This document shows, in pieces, positions 43,805 to 51,182 of a stretch of 64,000 nt of DNA. Position 1 is the stretch's first letter; each line of letters starts with the position of its first letter. The position numbers were made by a program, and so were the translations under genes. The notes below the pieces were generated by a model. The model saw only the letters and a list, made by a program, of their open reading frames with translations. It was not told the origin of the DNA and made no database searches. Origin of the DNA: Bhargavaea changchunensis (GTDB lineage: Bacteria > Bacillota > Bacilli > Bacillales_A > Planococcaceae); contig NZ_JBHTCT010000011.1 in NCBI RefSeq assembly GCF_042665595.1, positions 124,001 to 188,000 of the forward strand, given 5' to 3'.

Positions 43805-43899
43805 GATTTCCGCTCCAGACCCTCGCTTTCCGCGGGCGTTGCCTTAAGTCGCGGGGCTCGGCGCCGGCCCGCGAAAAGCGTCCGCCCGGAGCGGAAATC
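43805..43899. repeat. 95-bp intergenic inverted-repeat element
   Basis: Perfect 12-bp terminal inverted repeats (GATTTCCGCTCC at 43805-43816, GGAGCGGAAATC at 43888-43899) enclose a second pair, CGCTTTCCGCGGGC (43824-43837) and GCCCGCGAAAAGCG (43867-43880), one mismatch. The whole can fold into a long hairpin. It has no coding capacity. A truncated copy of its left end is at 16695-16718. It resembles GC-rich intergenic repeats scattered in some Bacillaceae genomes, from memory. Confidence 0.75.
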
Positions 43900-43952
43900 A
43901 ACCAAGCCCTCTAATACAATCTTTCTTGAATGAACAATCTCCAACAAAATCA

Positions 43953-43981
43953 TTGACAAGCCATGGTGCATAGGCTATTAT
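43953..43981 (+). promoter_or_regulatory. Sigma-A promoter of infC-rpmI-rplT
   Basis: A perfect TTGACA (43953-43958), 17 bases, TATTAT (43976-43981). The predicted start is near 43988. Confidence 0.82.
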
Positions 43982-43987
43982 TGATTA

Positions 43988-44140
43988 GGTTAAGGAATAC
44001 AGTTTGTGGTAGAAGAAGGAGCTGCCCGCTTCTCACCTGATCGACGCTTCGGCTGTTGGCAGGTTTGCACCATTGTGACGTCCCGTGCCTGTTGGCGCGG
44101 TCACATATGCGGCGGGTGGACCCAGGTCCACCCGTTTTTC
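43988..44140 (+). ncRNA. L20-responsive leader of infC-rpmI-rplT
   Basis: The leader contains GAAGGAGCTGCCCGCTTCTC-type helices and ends in an intrinsic terminator: CGGGTGGACC (44113-44122) with GGTCCACCCG (44125-44134) and TTTTTC. In Bacillales ribosomal protein L20 binds such a leader and promotes termination, an autoregulatory loop. Assigned by position, terminator and arrangement rather than by a covariance match. Confidence 0.75.
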
Positions 44141-44221
44141 TTTCGGATTGGCCACGGGGACCATCCCCGCGAGCCTGCCCAAACCATGTATTCGCGAATT
44201 ACTACACGGAGGTGGCTTACG

Positions 44222-44749
44222 ATTAGCAGAGATAACCGAGACAAATTTGTCAACGAGGGCATCCGTGCCCGGGAGCTCCGCATCATCGACCAAAACGGTG
44301 ATCAGCTGGGCGTAAAAACGCGGAACGAAGCGATGGAAATCGCGACGCGTGCAAACTTGGATCTCGTTCTGGTCGCACCGAACGCGAAACCGCCAGTAGC
44401 CCGGATCATGGACTATGGGAAGTTCAAGTTCGAACAGCAGAAGAAAGAACGGGAAGCGCGCAAAAACCAAAAAGTCATCAACGTCAAGGAAGTCCGCCTG
44501 AGCCCGTCCATCGACGAGCATGACTTCCAGACAAAGCTCCGAAACGCAATCAAGTTCCTTGAAAAAGGGGACAAAGTGAAAGCGTCCATCCGTTTCCGCG
44601 GCCGTGCGATCACCCACAAGGAGATCGGCCAGCGCGTCCTCGAACGTTTCGCCGAAGCCTGCAAGGAAGTGGGCACGGTCGAGCAGAGACCGAAGATGGA
44701 TGGCCGAAGCATGTTCCTGCAGATGGCCCCGATCGAAGAAAAGAAATAA
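44222..44749 (+). CDS. infC: Translation initiation factor IF-3 (AUU start)
   Basis: A 175-residue factor that binds the 30S subunit and checks the initiator tRNA and start codon. The N-domain VNEGIRARELRIIDQNGDQLG, linker KKEREARKNQK and C-domain VKEVRLSPSIDEHD are present. It starts at ATT 44222, the rare AUU codon typical of infC, with GGAGGT at 44208-44213. IF-3 discriminates against AUU, so this gives autoregulation. The frame is open upstream through the leader but lacks a ribosome site. First gene of an operon with rpmI and rplT. Confidence 0.95.
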   Translation: MSRDNRDKFVNEGIRARELRIIDQNGDQLGVKTRNEAMEIATRANLDLVLVAPNAKPPVARIMDYGKFKFEQQKKEREARKNQKVINVKEVRLSPSIDEHDFQTKLRNAIKFLEKGDKVKASIRFRGRAITHKEIGQRVLERFAEACKEVGTVEQRPKMDGRSMFLQMAPIEEKK

Positions 44750-44779
44750 TCTACGCACAGGATTAGGAGGATACTGACC

Positions 44780-44980
44780 ATGCCGAAAATGAAAACACAC
44801 AAAGGTTCCGCAAAGCGCTTCAAGCGCACCGGTTCCGGCAAACTCAAGCGCGGCCGTGCTTATACGTCCCACTTGTTCGCCAACAAATCGACAAAGCAAA
44901 AGCGTCATCTCCGCAAAGCTGCCGTCGTTTCCAAAGGCGACTTCAAGCGCATCAAGCAAATGCTCACTTACATGAAATAA
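44780..44980 (+). CDS. rpmI: 50S ribosomal protein L35
   Basis: A 66-residue basic ribosomal protein with the typical start MPKMKTHKGSAKRFKRTGSG and the LFANKSTKQKRHLRK segment. GGAGG precedes the ATG. It lies 30 bases after infC and 41 bases before rplT in the conserved operon. Confidence 0.98.
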   Translation: MPKMKTHKGSAKRFKRTGSGKLKRGRAYTSHLFANKSTKQKRHLRKAAVVSKGDFKRIKQMLTYMK

Positions 44981-45021
44981 TCCGATCATAGAAATCGAAT
45001 CAACATCAGGAGGGAAATCCA

Positions 45022-45378
45022 ATGCCACGCGTAAAAGGCGGAACAGTAACACGTAAGCGTCGTAATCGTGTTCTCAAACTTGCCAAGGGCTACTACGGCT
45101 CGAAGCATACACTCTACAAAACAGCTAACCAACAGGTCATGAAGTCCCTGCAATATGCATACCGTGACCGTCGTCAGAAAAAACGTGACTTCCGCAAACT
45201 GTGGATTGCACGGATCAACGCAGCTGCACGCTTGAATGGCCTGTCTTACAGCAAGCTCATGCACGGCCTCAAAGTTGCAGGCATCGACGTGAACCGCAAG
45301 ATGCTCGCTGACCTCGCTATCACTGACGAGAAAGCATTCGCACAACTCGCAGAAGCAGCGAAAAAAGCAGTTAACTAA
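45022..45378 (+). CDS. rplT: 50S ribosomal protein L20
   Basis: A 118-residue early assembly protein of the 50S subunit and repressor of its own operon through the leader. MPRVKGGTVTRKRRNRVLKL, the GYYGSKHTLYKTANQ segment and the C-terminal LNGLSYSKLMHGLK are diagnostic. AGGAGGG precedes the ATG. Last gene of the infC operon before the terminator at 45389. Confidence 0.98.
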   Translation: MPRVKGGTVTRKRRNRVLKLAKGYYGSKHTLYKTANQQVMKSLQYAYRDRRQKKRDFRKLWIARINAAARLNGLSYSKLMHGLKVAGIDVNRKMLADLAITDEKAFAQLAEAAKKAVN

Positions 45379-45388
45379 TCCAGTGAAG

Positions 45389-45418
45389 AGACCGGCGAAA
45401 TGTTCGCCGGTCTTTTTG
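45389..45418 (+). terminator. Terminator after rplT
   Basis: AGACCGGCGAA (45389-45399) pairs with TTCGCCGGTCT (45403-45413), followed by five T. Confidence 0.92.
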
Positions 45419-45438
45419 GATGGATCGGAGGTAGCGGC

Positions 45439-45717
45439 ATGGAAAACGTGCTGATCGGCTGGATACTGATTTTGTCAGTCTATGGTTTTTTCATGATGGG
45501 CTATGACAAGAGACAGGCGAAAAACGGCGGCTGGCGGGTGCCGGAGCGAACGCTCTGGCTGATCGCCCTTATAGGCGGCGGTGCCGGTTCCTATGCCGGC
45601 ATGCAGACATTCCGGCATAAGACGAAGCACACTGCTTTCCGTGTCGGCTTTCTGATGCTCGCTATTTTAGATCTTGCGGCTGTCCTGTATCTGGCGGGGA
45701 AATGGCAATTCGGTTAA
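45439..45717 (+). CDS. ysdA: DUF1294 membrane protein YsdA
   Basis: A 92-residue protein with three hydrophobic segments and the DUF1294 signature: YDKRQAKNGGWRVPERTLW, then GGGAGSYAGMQTFRHKTKH. The function is unknown. The ATG at 45439 follows CGGAGGT. It lies directly after rplT as in B. subtilis, separated by the operon terminator. Confidence 0.85.
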   Translation: MENVLIGWILILSVYGFFMMGYDKRQAKNGGWRVPERTLWLIALIGGGAGSYAGMQTFRHKTKHTAFRVGFLMLAILDLAAVLYLAGKWQFG

Positions 45718-45720
45718 ATC

Positions 45721-45757
45721 AAAAAGGCGGGCCGCATTAAGCGGTTCCGCCTTTCTT
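45721..45757. terminator. Terminator between ysdA and ysdB
   Basis: AAAGGCGG and CCGCCTTT enclose an inner GCCGC/GCGGT stem; the ysdB stop codon lies in the loop. It can serve both convergent genes. Confidence 0.75.
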
Positions 45758-46129
45758 CATCAACTGCTCAATCGGATTTTTCCAATTGATGTCCGCATCC
45801 GGATAGTTCATGCGGATTTCTTTTTCAAGGAATAGGAAGTCATCCCGCGTAAAGCCCTGAAGGGAAGCTTCATCCTTGACCCAGACAAAGATGGAAACAA
45901 CCTCAAATGACCGGTCGGTCGTTCCCATGTATTTCTCACCTTCAAAGAGGGCGCCTTTATAGGTGATGAAAAAGTTTTTCCGGACGTTTTTCACGTCGTC
46001 ATAAAAGTAATACCGCTCCTGCTCATAGGCTTCGTCCAGCTTCCTCTTTGGATCGGTGAGGTAGCGGATGCCCCGGTAGAACAGATAAACGATGACGGCG
46101 ATTACGATCACTCGGATAATCAAGGCCAT
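45737..46129 (-). CDS. ysdB: YsdB-like sigma-W-associated protein
   Basis: A 130-residue protein with one N-terminal hydrophobic helix (ALIIRVIVIAVIVYLFYRGI) and a soluble domain (YYFYDDVKNVRKNFFITYKGALFEGEKYMG). Length and context next to ysdA match B. subtilis YsdB. Its biochemical role is unknown. The ATG at 46129 follows AAGGGGGCACC; a longer upstream frame has no better start. It runs opposite to ysdA. Confidence 0.78.
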   Translation of the reverse strand: MALIIRVIVIAVIVYLFYRGIRYLTDPKRKLDEAYEQERYYFYDDVKNVRKNFFITYKGALFEGEKYMGTTDRSFEVVSIFVWVKDEASLQGFTRDDFLFLEKEIRMNYPDADINWKNPIEQLMKKGGTA

Positions 46130-46227
46130 GGTGGTGCCCCCTTGCACATACTGGTTTCCTCCTATACGATTGAAACGCGAAAAGGTTTCACAATAACTAA
46201 AACTTTTTTCTGTTCGGAGGGGCATAA

Positions 46228-46713
46228 TTGGAACTGACAGATTTGTTTATAATGCAGAAACAACTGGATACGTTTATTGAAGAAAACAACGGTGTGGAAC
46301 GAGATGTATTCAGAGAGAAGTTGCTTGCTCTCACTGTTGAGCTGGCTGAGCTGGCCAATGAGACACGGTGCTTTAAGTTCTGGAGCCAGAAAGGGCCCTC
46401 ACCCAAACCCGTCCTGATAGAGGAATACGTTGATTCTATCCATTTCCTGCTGTCCCTCGGGATTTTGAAGGGCATGGACGATTTGCTCGAATGGCCGGAA
46501 GGTGAGGAGACAGGTGACCTGACGGATCTGTTCATCCGGACACAGCGGGCTGTACTCGACTTCGGCGAACGGCAGGACCGGGCTTCGTATGAAGCCGTTT
46601 GGGTGCTTTATCGTGCGATTGCAGAAACGCTCGGGTTCACTCCGGATGAAATGATCCGGGCTTACCGGGAAAAGAATGATGAAAATTATGCGAGGCAGCA
46701 ACGCGGGTATTAA
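46228..46713 (+). CDS. Dimeric dUTPase, MazG-like
   Basis: A 161-residue all-alpha NTP pyrophosphohydrolase of the dimeric dUTPase family that converts dUTP to dUMP and keeps uracil out of DNA. The metal-binding motifs are EELAELANE-like ELAELANETRCFKFW (ExxE) and EEYVDSIHF (ExxD). TTG 46228 is the start, with CGGAGGGGC at 46215. An inverted repeat TGAAAC-N8-GTTTCA lies 40 bases upstream in the gap shared with ysdB. Confidence 0.85.
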   Translation: MELTDLFIMQKQLDTFIEENNGVERDVFREKLLALTVELAELANETRCFKFWSQKGPSPKPVLIEEYVDSIHFLLSLGILKGMDDLLEWPEGEETGDLTDLFIRTQRAVLDFGERQDRASYEAVWVLYRAIAETLGFTPDEMIRAYREKNDENYARQQRGY

Positions 46714-46762
46714 AAGAAGGCCACTCCGGAAAGCAGACTAAACCGGATTGGCCTTCTTTTCA
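46712..46762. terminator. Bidirectional terminator after dUTPase gene
   Basis: AAAAGAAGGCCA (46712-46723) pairs with TGGCCTTCTTTT near 46749-46760, with an inner CTCCGG/CCGGAT pairing. It ends the dUTPase gene and the converging adhesin-repeat gene. Confidence 0.88.
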
Positions 46763-46784
46763 TTTTATTCGGATGAAAGAAAGG

Positions 46785-47843
46785 CTATTGCCTCACCAGG
46801 ATTTTGCCATTGTCAGATTCAAGTTTAACGGGAATCCGGCCGTCACCAAAGAGCGCTTCTTTTGTCCGTTCGCCGAATAACTCCACATGCCCATTGTCAG
46901 TCCGTACCCGGATCAGGGCATCTGCAGGCTTGACCATGGTATCAACTGTAATACTGCCATTATCCGTCTTAAGATCGATCGGATGGCTGATATGTTCAAC
47001 GGATAGCTCAATGCGCCCGTTATCCGTTTTTCCGGTGATGGCTCCCTCGACGTTGTCCAGGGTGATCCGTCCGTTATCGGTTTCTGCCCATATTTTCCCT
47101 GATCGGATACGGGTTAGCTCAATGCGTCCGTTGTCTGTCACACACTGGACCGTATCTGATTCTGCCTTGTATACTTCAATACGCCCATTGTCGGTTTTTA
47201 CGTCAAGTGTGCGAAAAGCACATTCCCTGACGGTGATCCGTCCATTATCGGAATGAGCGGCAAATTGTTTGGCCAGTTGTTTTTCGGCTGAGATCGAGCC
47301 GTTCTCCGTTCTGATCAAAAGAGAGTCATAAAGCTTTTTCGGCAGATGGATCACCAACCGGAACAATGGAGAGCTGCCGAAGCTGAACCAGCTTCTGATG
47401 CTGCGGCGTCCGACCAGGGTGATGCTCAGTTTACCGTCATTGATGTTGGCATCGAACTTCAGGTCGTTTCGCTTCCCGATCAGTTCGATGCGAGTTATCC
47501 CGTCCGTTGACGGAATGACCCTGACTGCACCCGTTTCGGTCATGATTTCAGCAGTCGTGTAGCGGCCGCCGGGAATTTCGATCAATTCATATTCATTACT
47601 TTGTTTACTTGCGCGGGCATCCATCTTTTTCGGGTCCGTAAATTCAGGATAGGCACTCAGGATATCAGAAGCGATGCTTTCCGGTGTACCGAGGGAGGCT
47701 GCTATTTCTTGTTCACTTTTGCCGTCCTGGATCCCCTCATCGAAGTATTCGTCCAAATCCCCAAGTACATCCTGTTTTTCTTCTGCCGGCAAAGCTGAAA
47801 GCTTTTCCCCGAGCACATGCAGAAATTGTTCCTTATTCATCAT
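46785..47843 (-). CDS. HAAS (DUF1700) plus DUF4097 adhesin-repeat protein
   Basis: A 352-residue protein. The N-terminal HAAS domain (about 2-62, FLHVLGEKLSALPAEEKQDVLG onward, shown here in part) is followed by a DUF4097 beta-strand domain with nine imperfect repeats of 18-22 residues, each beginning T/S-D/E-N-G, for example TDNGRIEV, TDNGRIEL, TDNGSITV. Repeats of this kind form a regular beta solenoid. No signal peptide or membrane helix is visible. It is translated with the PadR gene (11-base overlap), the usual PadR-HAAS pairing. The start is one of two adjacent ATGs, 47843 chosen for spacing to GGAGGGG. Confidence 0.8.
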   Translation of the reverse strand: MMNKEQFLHVLGEKLSALPAEEKQDVLGDLDEYFDEGIQDGKSEQEIAASLGTPESIASDILSAYPEFTDPKKMDARASKQSNEYELIEIPGGRYTTAEIMTETGAVRVIPSTDGITRIELIGKRNDLKFDANINDGKLSITLVGRRSIRSWFSFGSSPLFRLVIHLPKKLYDSLLIRTENGSISAEKQLAKQFAAHSDNGRITVRECAFRTLDVKTDNGRIEVYKAESDTVQCVTDNGRIELTRIRSGKIWAETDNGRITLDNVEGAITGKTDNGRIELSVEHISHPIDLKTDNGSITVDTMVKPADALIRVRTDNGHVELFGERTKEALFGDGRIPVKLESDNGKILVRQ

Positions 47844-48156
47844 TGTCATCCCCTCCGATCAATTCATTGACACTTTCGGTGAAATTGCGCCATTCGGCAA
47901 GCAGATCCTGCAGATAGTCCTTTCCGTCAGCGGTCAGCCGGTAGTATTTCCTTGGAGGTCCTTCAGAAGATTCTTTCAGGTAGGTCTCAAAGTATCCTTC
48001 CTTTGTCAGTCGGCGGAGCAGAGTATAGACAGAGCCCTCGGAGACTTCAATCCGCCTGGAAATCATTTGCACGAGTTCATAACCATAGCGGTCCTGTCCG
48101 TCGAGCAGGGCAAGGACACACAGGTTCAGCACCCCTTTTTTGAACTGGACATTCAT
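47833..48156 (-). CDS. PadR-family transcription regulator
   Basis: A 107-residue PadR winged-helix repressor. It has LCVLALLDGQDRYGYELVQMI, the recognition part VSEGSVYTLLRRLTKEGYFE and the wing RKYYRLTADGKDYL. It probably represses its own operon with the downstream HAAS/DUF4097 gene: a palindrome TACTGT-N4-ACAGTA overlaps the -10 of its promoter. The inducer is unknown; PadR proteins often respond to phenolic or envelope-active compounds. AGGCAGGTGAG precedes the ATG. Confidence 0.9.
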   Translation of the reverse strand: MNVQFKKGVLNLCVLALLDGQDRYGYELVQMISRRIEVSEGSVYTLLRRLTKEGYFETYLKESSEGPPRKYYRLTADGKDYLQDLLAEWRNFTESVNELIGGDDNDE

Positions 48157-48194
48157 GGTCTCACCTGCCTTTTTGAGTACTGCACAAAGAGTAG

Positions 48195-48236
48195 TACTGT
48201 AATAACAGTATATTCCTTGGTACTGTATATTGACAA
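48195..48236 (-). promoter_or_regulatory. Promoter and PadR-type operator of the padR operon
   Basis: On the minus strand TTGTCA (48236-48231), 18 bases and TATACT (48212-48207). The inverted repeat TACTGT/ACAGTA (48195-48200 and 48205-48210) overlaps the -10 and the start point, a good position for repression. Confidence 0.65.
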
Positions 48237-48244
48237 GTACCTAA

Positions 48245-48277
48245 AATAAAAAAAGAACAGAACCTTGTCTGTTCTTT
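48245..48277 (-). terminator. Terminator of the 2H phosphoesterase gene
   Basis: AAAGAACAGA (48252-48261) pairs with TCTGTTCTTT (48268-48277). On the minus strand it is followed by a T run. The stem overlaps the stop codon of the gene. Confidence 0.8.
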
Positions 48278-48870
48278 CATTCAGACTCTCTTAACACGAA
48301 GGATTCGACAGTTTCGTATTTGGGAGTGCGTTGCGGTTGAACTTTAAACAGTTGGAAACAATCGACGGATATCGGATATGGATCGAACAGATCGGAGGAA
48401 AGGGAAAGGCGCTCATCTGTTTTTCGTTTTTTGGCAATCGTAATATGGGGAACGAAACGGTCTTTCGAAGGAAGGCCGGTGACCTCTGTCACGGCAGCTG
48501 TCACATCTTTTTGAAGGCGTTCCAGAACACGGTTTTTCGTAACGGACAGATAGGTTACACGCGGGCCGGAGGGCGGACCGAAGAAATTGAACCCGTCAAT
48601 CTGAATCGTAAAAGCTGTATGCTCTTCGGCAATGGTGCGGAGCCTGGCAGAAAGCTTGGCAAGCATCCGATCATCGCAGGCTCCAAGGTAAAAAAGGGTG
48701 ATATGCAAGTCTTCGGGATGTGAAACGACTTTGTACCGGTCGGCCAGCCGGTATTGGGACAAATATTTCTCTGCAATCGGCTGTACATCTGAAGGAATGC
48801 GGACACCAAGGAAATAATGCTGTTGCAGGCAGAACGCCCCCTTTTCATCGGATTGCTTATATTGTACCAC
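48277..48870 (-). CDS. thpR: RNA 2',3'-cyclic phosphodiesterase (ThpR/LigT type)
   Basis: A 2H phosphoesterase of up to 197 residues. The two catalytic HxTx motifs are HITL (56-59, in EDLHITLFYLG) and HITI (142-145, in FVPHITIAKK). The family opens 2',3'-cyclic phosphates and can ligate tRNA halves in vitro; the natural role is uncertain. The start is unsure: GTG 48870 is taken with GGAG nearby, but a CTG at 48828 just before QQHYFLGVRIP has a stronger AAAAGGGGG site. Confidence 0.85.
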   Translation of the reverse strand: MVQYKQSDEKGAFCLQQHYFLGVRIPSDVQPIAEKYLSQYRLADRYKVVSHPEDLHITLFYLGACDDRMLAKLSARLRTIAEEHTAFTIQIDGFNFFGPPSGPRVTYLSVTKNRVLERLQKDVTAAVTEVTGLPSKDRFVPHITIAKKRKTDERLSLSSDLFDPYPISVDCFQLFKVQPQRTPKYETVESFVLRESE

Positions 48871-48999
48871 CGGACTCCAAAATCATCAGACAAAATTCGG
48901 GAGGATTCGATTTCTTTCTGAAGTGAAAAAAGCAAAGGAGCCAGAGTGGAATAACGGAAAAGTAAACGTCAAGGAAAAATTTCTGAATAAGTTAAGCTG

Positions 49000-49008
49000 T
49001 GCTATGAT
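49000..49008 (+). promoter_or_regulatory. Extended -10 promoter of the XRE gene
   Basis: TGCTATGAT (TATGAT at 49003-49008 with TGN extension) lies 26 bases before the start; only a weak -35 (TTTCTG) is found 17 bases upstream. Confidence 0.5.
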
Positions 49009-49033
49009 GGGGAATAGAGAAGGAGGGACCCCC

Positions 49034-49462
49034 ATGGCCTGGAATCAGACGGCATTCGGCAATCGGCTGAAGGCGCTCCGTGAGCAGAAAGGACTGTCGA
49101 TGCTGGCTTTCGGAAAGGAAATCGGAACTTCCGCAAGTCGCATCAAGCACTGGGAGGAAGGCAAAAGCGCTCCCTCGGCCAGTTGGATTGTCACAATCTG
49201 TGAGCGTTTCGATGTACCGGCTGAGAGCCTTCTGACCGGCGAATTGATCAGCAAAAATGGAGAAGCTTCTCCTGAGCAAGCTCAATCAGCCGGTGTCGAT
49301 GAATTGGCGGACTCCTTGATCCGCGCAAGTGAACTGAGGTATGGGGACCAGGGCGGACGGGAAAAGATGATGAAGGAAATTAACGCGCGGCTGCCCGTGA
49401 TGAGCGAAGAAGATCTCAGGGAACTCCTGATGATCACCGTGCTCAAAAGCCGGCAGGCCTGA
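49034..49462 (+). CDS. XRE-family transcription regulator
   Basis: A 142-residue protein with an N-terminal Cro/CI-type helix-turn-helix (about 8-62: FGNRLKALREQKGLSMLAFGKEIGTSASRIKHWEEGK in several helices) and a mostly helical C-terminal part of unknown fold. ATG 49034 follows AGAAGGAGGG; an in-frame ATG at 49007 lies upstream of the ribosome site and inside the promoter. No linked target gene is obvious; the next gene has no known role. A small hairpin (CGATTTC/GAAATCG, 49471-49487) follows. Confidence 0.8.
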   Translation: MAWNQTAFGNRLKALREQKGLSMLAFGKEIGTSASRIKHWEEGKSAPSASWIVTICERFDVPAESLLTGELISKNGEASPEQAQSAGVDELADSLIRASELRYGDQGGREKMMKEINARLPVMSEEDLRELLMITVLKSRQA

Positions 49463-49572
49463 CATTTTGGCGATTTCTACGAAATCGACGATTTATTTTG
49501 CGTGTTCATGGACACCCGTTCTTCCATCCCTTAAGATGGAACGAGAGTCACTGTAGGAAGGAGGTACACGAA

Positions 49573-50247
49573 GTGAAATTACTTCAAGTACGGAAAGGAC
49601 AGTTCGTTTATTACAACAACGAACTGCACAAGGTTTACACGATTAATCCGCTTGCAAAGAAATCTGTACACATGTACCGAATCAAAGACATGGAACAGGT
49701 GACAAGCAAGGCGGAAGACATCACGCTTCACAGGCCGAGCCACATGGATGCATTTATGCTCATGGGGCAATGGTATACGATCCGTGAAGATCTTGAGCCG
49801 GAAGTCGACGGGTATATCCTGGTGACGAAGCCTGATCCGGAACCGATGAGCCATTATGGTCTCAATGAATTTGAGAAAGTGGAGCAGATCGAGGGACGGA
49901 CAGTCGTTACAGCACGCCAGAATCCGATCAAACGCAAAGAGTTTGTCGTTCTCCAGGAAGGGCGGGTCCAGGAAAGCCGTAACATTGCTTACAAGGACGT
50001 TTCAAAAGTGTCCGAAGAGACGCTTACGGAAGATGCCAAGCTCGGGGAAAAACTTTCCAGAACTCAGGAAATCCAGCCGAATATCGGCGACATTTATCTT
50101 AACCTGCATAACGGCGGCCGTTCGATGGTCGTTGCTGTAATGGGTGATGATGTCTGGCTCGGCCACGGCGAGAAGTTGAAGATCGAAGACCTTCTTGACG
50201 CCGACCATTGGACACTTGTCTACGTGAATACGGAGTTTGTTCTCTGA
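49573..50247 (+). CDS. Uncharacterised protein, 224 residues
   Basis: Not recognised with certainty. The 224-residue soluble protein starts MKLLQVRKGQFVYYNNELHK, which looks like a small beta-rich domain in which a basic surface contacts a partner, followed by an Asp/Glu-rich middle and a C-terminal second beta-rich region (IGDIYLNLHNGGRSMVVAVM and WTLVYVNTEFVL). No transmembrane segment, signal peptide or catalytic motif is seen. The GTG at 49573 follows AGGAAGGAGGTA, a strong site, so it is clearly translated. It stands alone between an XRE gene and a terminator. Confidence 0.75.
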   Translation: MKLLQVRKGQFVYYNNELHKVYTINPLAKKSVHMYRIKDMEQVTSKAEDITLHRPSHMDAFMLMGQWYTIREDLEPEVDGYILVTKPDPEPMSHYGLNEFEKVEQIEGRTVVTARQNPIKRKEFVVLQEGRVQESRNIAYKDVSKVSEETLTEDAKLGEKLSRTQEIQPNIGDIYLNLHNGGRSMVVAVMGDDVWLGHGEKLKIEDLLDADHWTLVYVNTEFVL

Positions 50248-50255
50248 CGACATCA

Positions 50256-50295
50256 TAAAAAGCCATCACTCCATTGGGAGGTGATGGCTTTTTGG
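50256..50295. terminator. Bidirectional terminator between the unknown gene and ypsA
   Basis: AAAAAGCCATCACTCC and GGAGGTGATGGCTTTTT form a long stem with one bulge and have A/T runs on both sides. Confidence 0.88.
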
Positions 50296-50346
50296 CTTAT
50301 CCAGAAAATATCCGATGGTGAAACGCTTAAGATCGGGGATAGCTCT

Positions 50347-50913
50347 TTACCAGCCCTCCTCCTCCATCCGCATCTCCTCCGCCGCAAAATTAAGGTCTTC
50401 GGCTGAGATGGCAAGCAATTCATAGTGGCCCTGTTCCGCTGCGGGAAGGGCAAGCCGGCGCAGCCATTTAGGAGATCCTTCATTCTCCTCATCGTAGACA
50501 AGGAGCAGGCCGTCAGAATTTCGGAGCAGAAATTTGTCGCGTTCTGAAAACTGCCACGGACCTTCGTAAGGCCGGTTCATCAGGACCGTTGAATAATCCG
50601 CCTGCTCGAGGATGGACTCGTAGGCCATCTTTTTCGAATCGTTCCAGTTTTTCTCCTGCTCAAGAAATGGAGTGATAATTGCGATTTTCAGCTCTGGATA
50701 TTCTTCCCGGCGCAACTCAAAAGCAGCTTCTGCAGCCCAGGTCTCGACTCCGGGCTGACCGCTCACAATCACCCATTCAAGCCCTTCATCTTCCAGAAGG
50801 CCGCGGATCCTTCCGGTGATCGCACGGCGGATCACCGCGATTCCCGGATGCTTATCGTTGAATATCCCGAGTTCATGCGGCTTATAGCCGCTCACCAACA
50901 GGCGCTTCAGCAT
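50347..50913 (-). CDS. ypsA: YpsA family SLOG-fold protein (UPF0398)
   Basis: A 188-residue Rossmann-like protein of the SLOG superfamily, predicted to bind a nucleotide-type ligand. SGYKPHELGIFNDKHPGI, VSGQPGVETWAAEAAFEL and PYEGPWQFSERDKFLL are family segments. In B. subtilis overproduction of YpsA disturbs cell division, but its ligand is unknown. The ATG at 50913 follows GGAAGGGTGA. A structured RNA with a terminator lies 31 bases upstream in the same orientation (50944-51176), so expression may be attenuated. gpsB, which accompanies ypsA in B. subtilis, is not here. Confidence 0.88.
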   Translation of the reverse strand: MLKRLLVSGYKPHELGIFNDKHPGIAVIRRAITGRIRGLLEDEGLEWVIVSGQPGVETWAAEAAFELRREEYPELKIAIITPFLEQEKNWNDSKKMAYESILEQADYSTVLMNRPYEGPWQFSERDKFLLRNSDGLLLVYDEENEGSPKWLRRLALPAAEQGHYELLAISAEDLNFAAEEMRMEEEGW

Positions 50914-50943
50914 CAGCGTCACCCTTCCCGCAGAGAATAAATA

Positions 50944-50975
50944 AAAAAGGCCAGTCCGTGTAACGGACTGACCGG
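50944..50975 (-). terminator. Terminator at the end of the ypsA-upstream RNA
   Basis: On the minus strand GGTCAGTCCG, loop TTACA, CGGACTGGCC and then a run of seven T. It is 31 bases ahead of the ypsA start. Confidence 0.85.
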
Positions 50976-51176
50976 TTGGAGTTAAAATAAGAAGCCGCCT
51001 TTGCCGTAGGAAAATTAGAAAGTTAAAAACCATCACTCCACAAAGTGGGTGTCCTCAGAGATGTTCCTGCACGTCTCCGGAAAAAGTCCGGAGCTTATCA
51101 TTCCGATCTCGTTTTTAAACTCCCTATTTCAGCTCAAAGGTTTAACTTTATAATCAATACGGTCAATGCAGCTTGT
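50944..51176 (-). ncRNA. Structured RNA upstream of ypsA (leader or small RNA)
   Basis: On the minus strand the promoter at 51211-51183 predicts an RNA of about 233 bases. It can fold as a rod: AGTTAAA with TTTAACT and CCTTTG with CAAAGG near the ends, AGTTTAAAAAC with GTTTTTAACT further in, then GAGAT/AUCUC enclosing CTCCGG/CCGGAG, and CACCCAC/GTGGAGTG. It ends with an intrinsic terminator (GGTCAGTCCG with CGGACTGGCC, then seven T). It is either a riboswitch-like leader of ypsA or a free small RNA; a 6S-like rod is one option. No known family is recognised surely. This accounts for most of the gap between ypsA and the VOC gene. Confidence 0.55.
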
Positions 51177-51182
51177 ATTTAG

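Noticed and set aside
43805..43899. The 95-bp inverted-repeat element as an insertion sequence
   Set aside because: There is no coding capacity and no obvious target-site duplication; it is kept as a repeat only.
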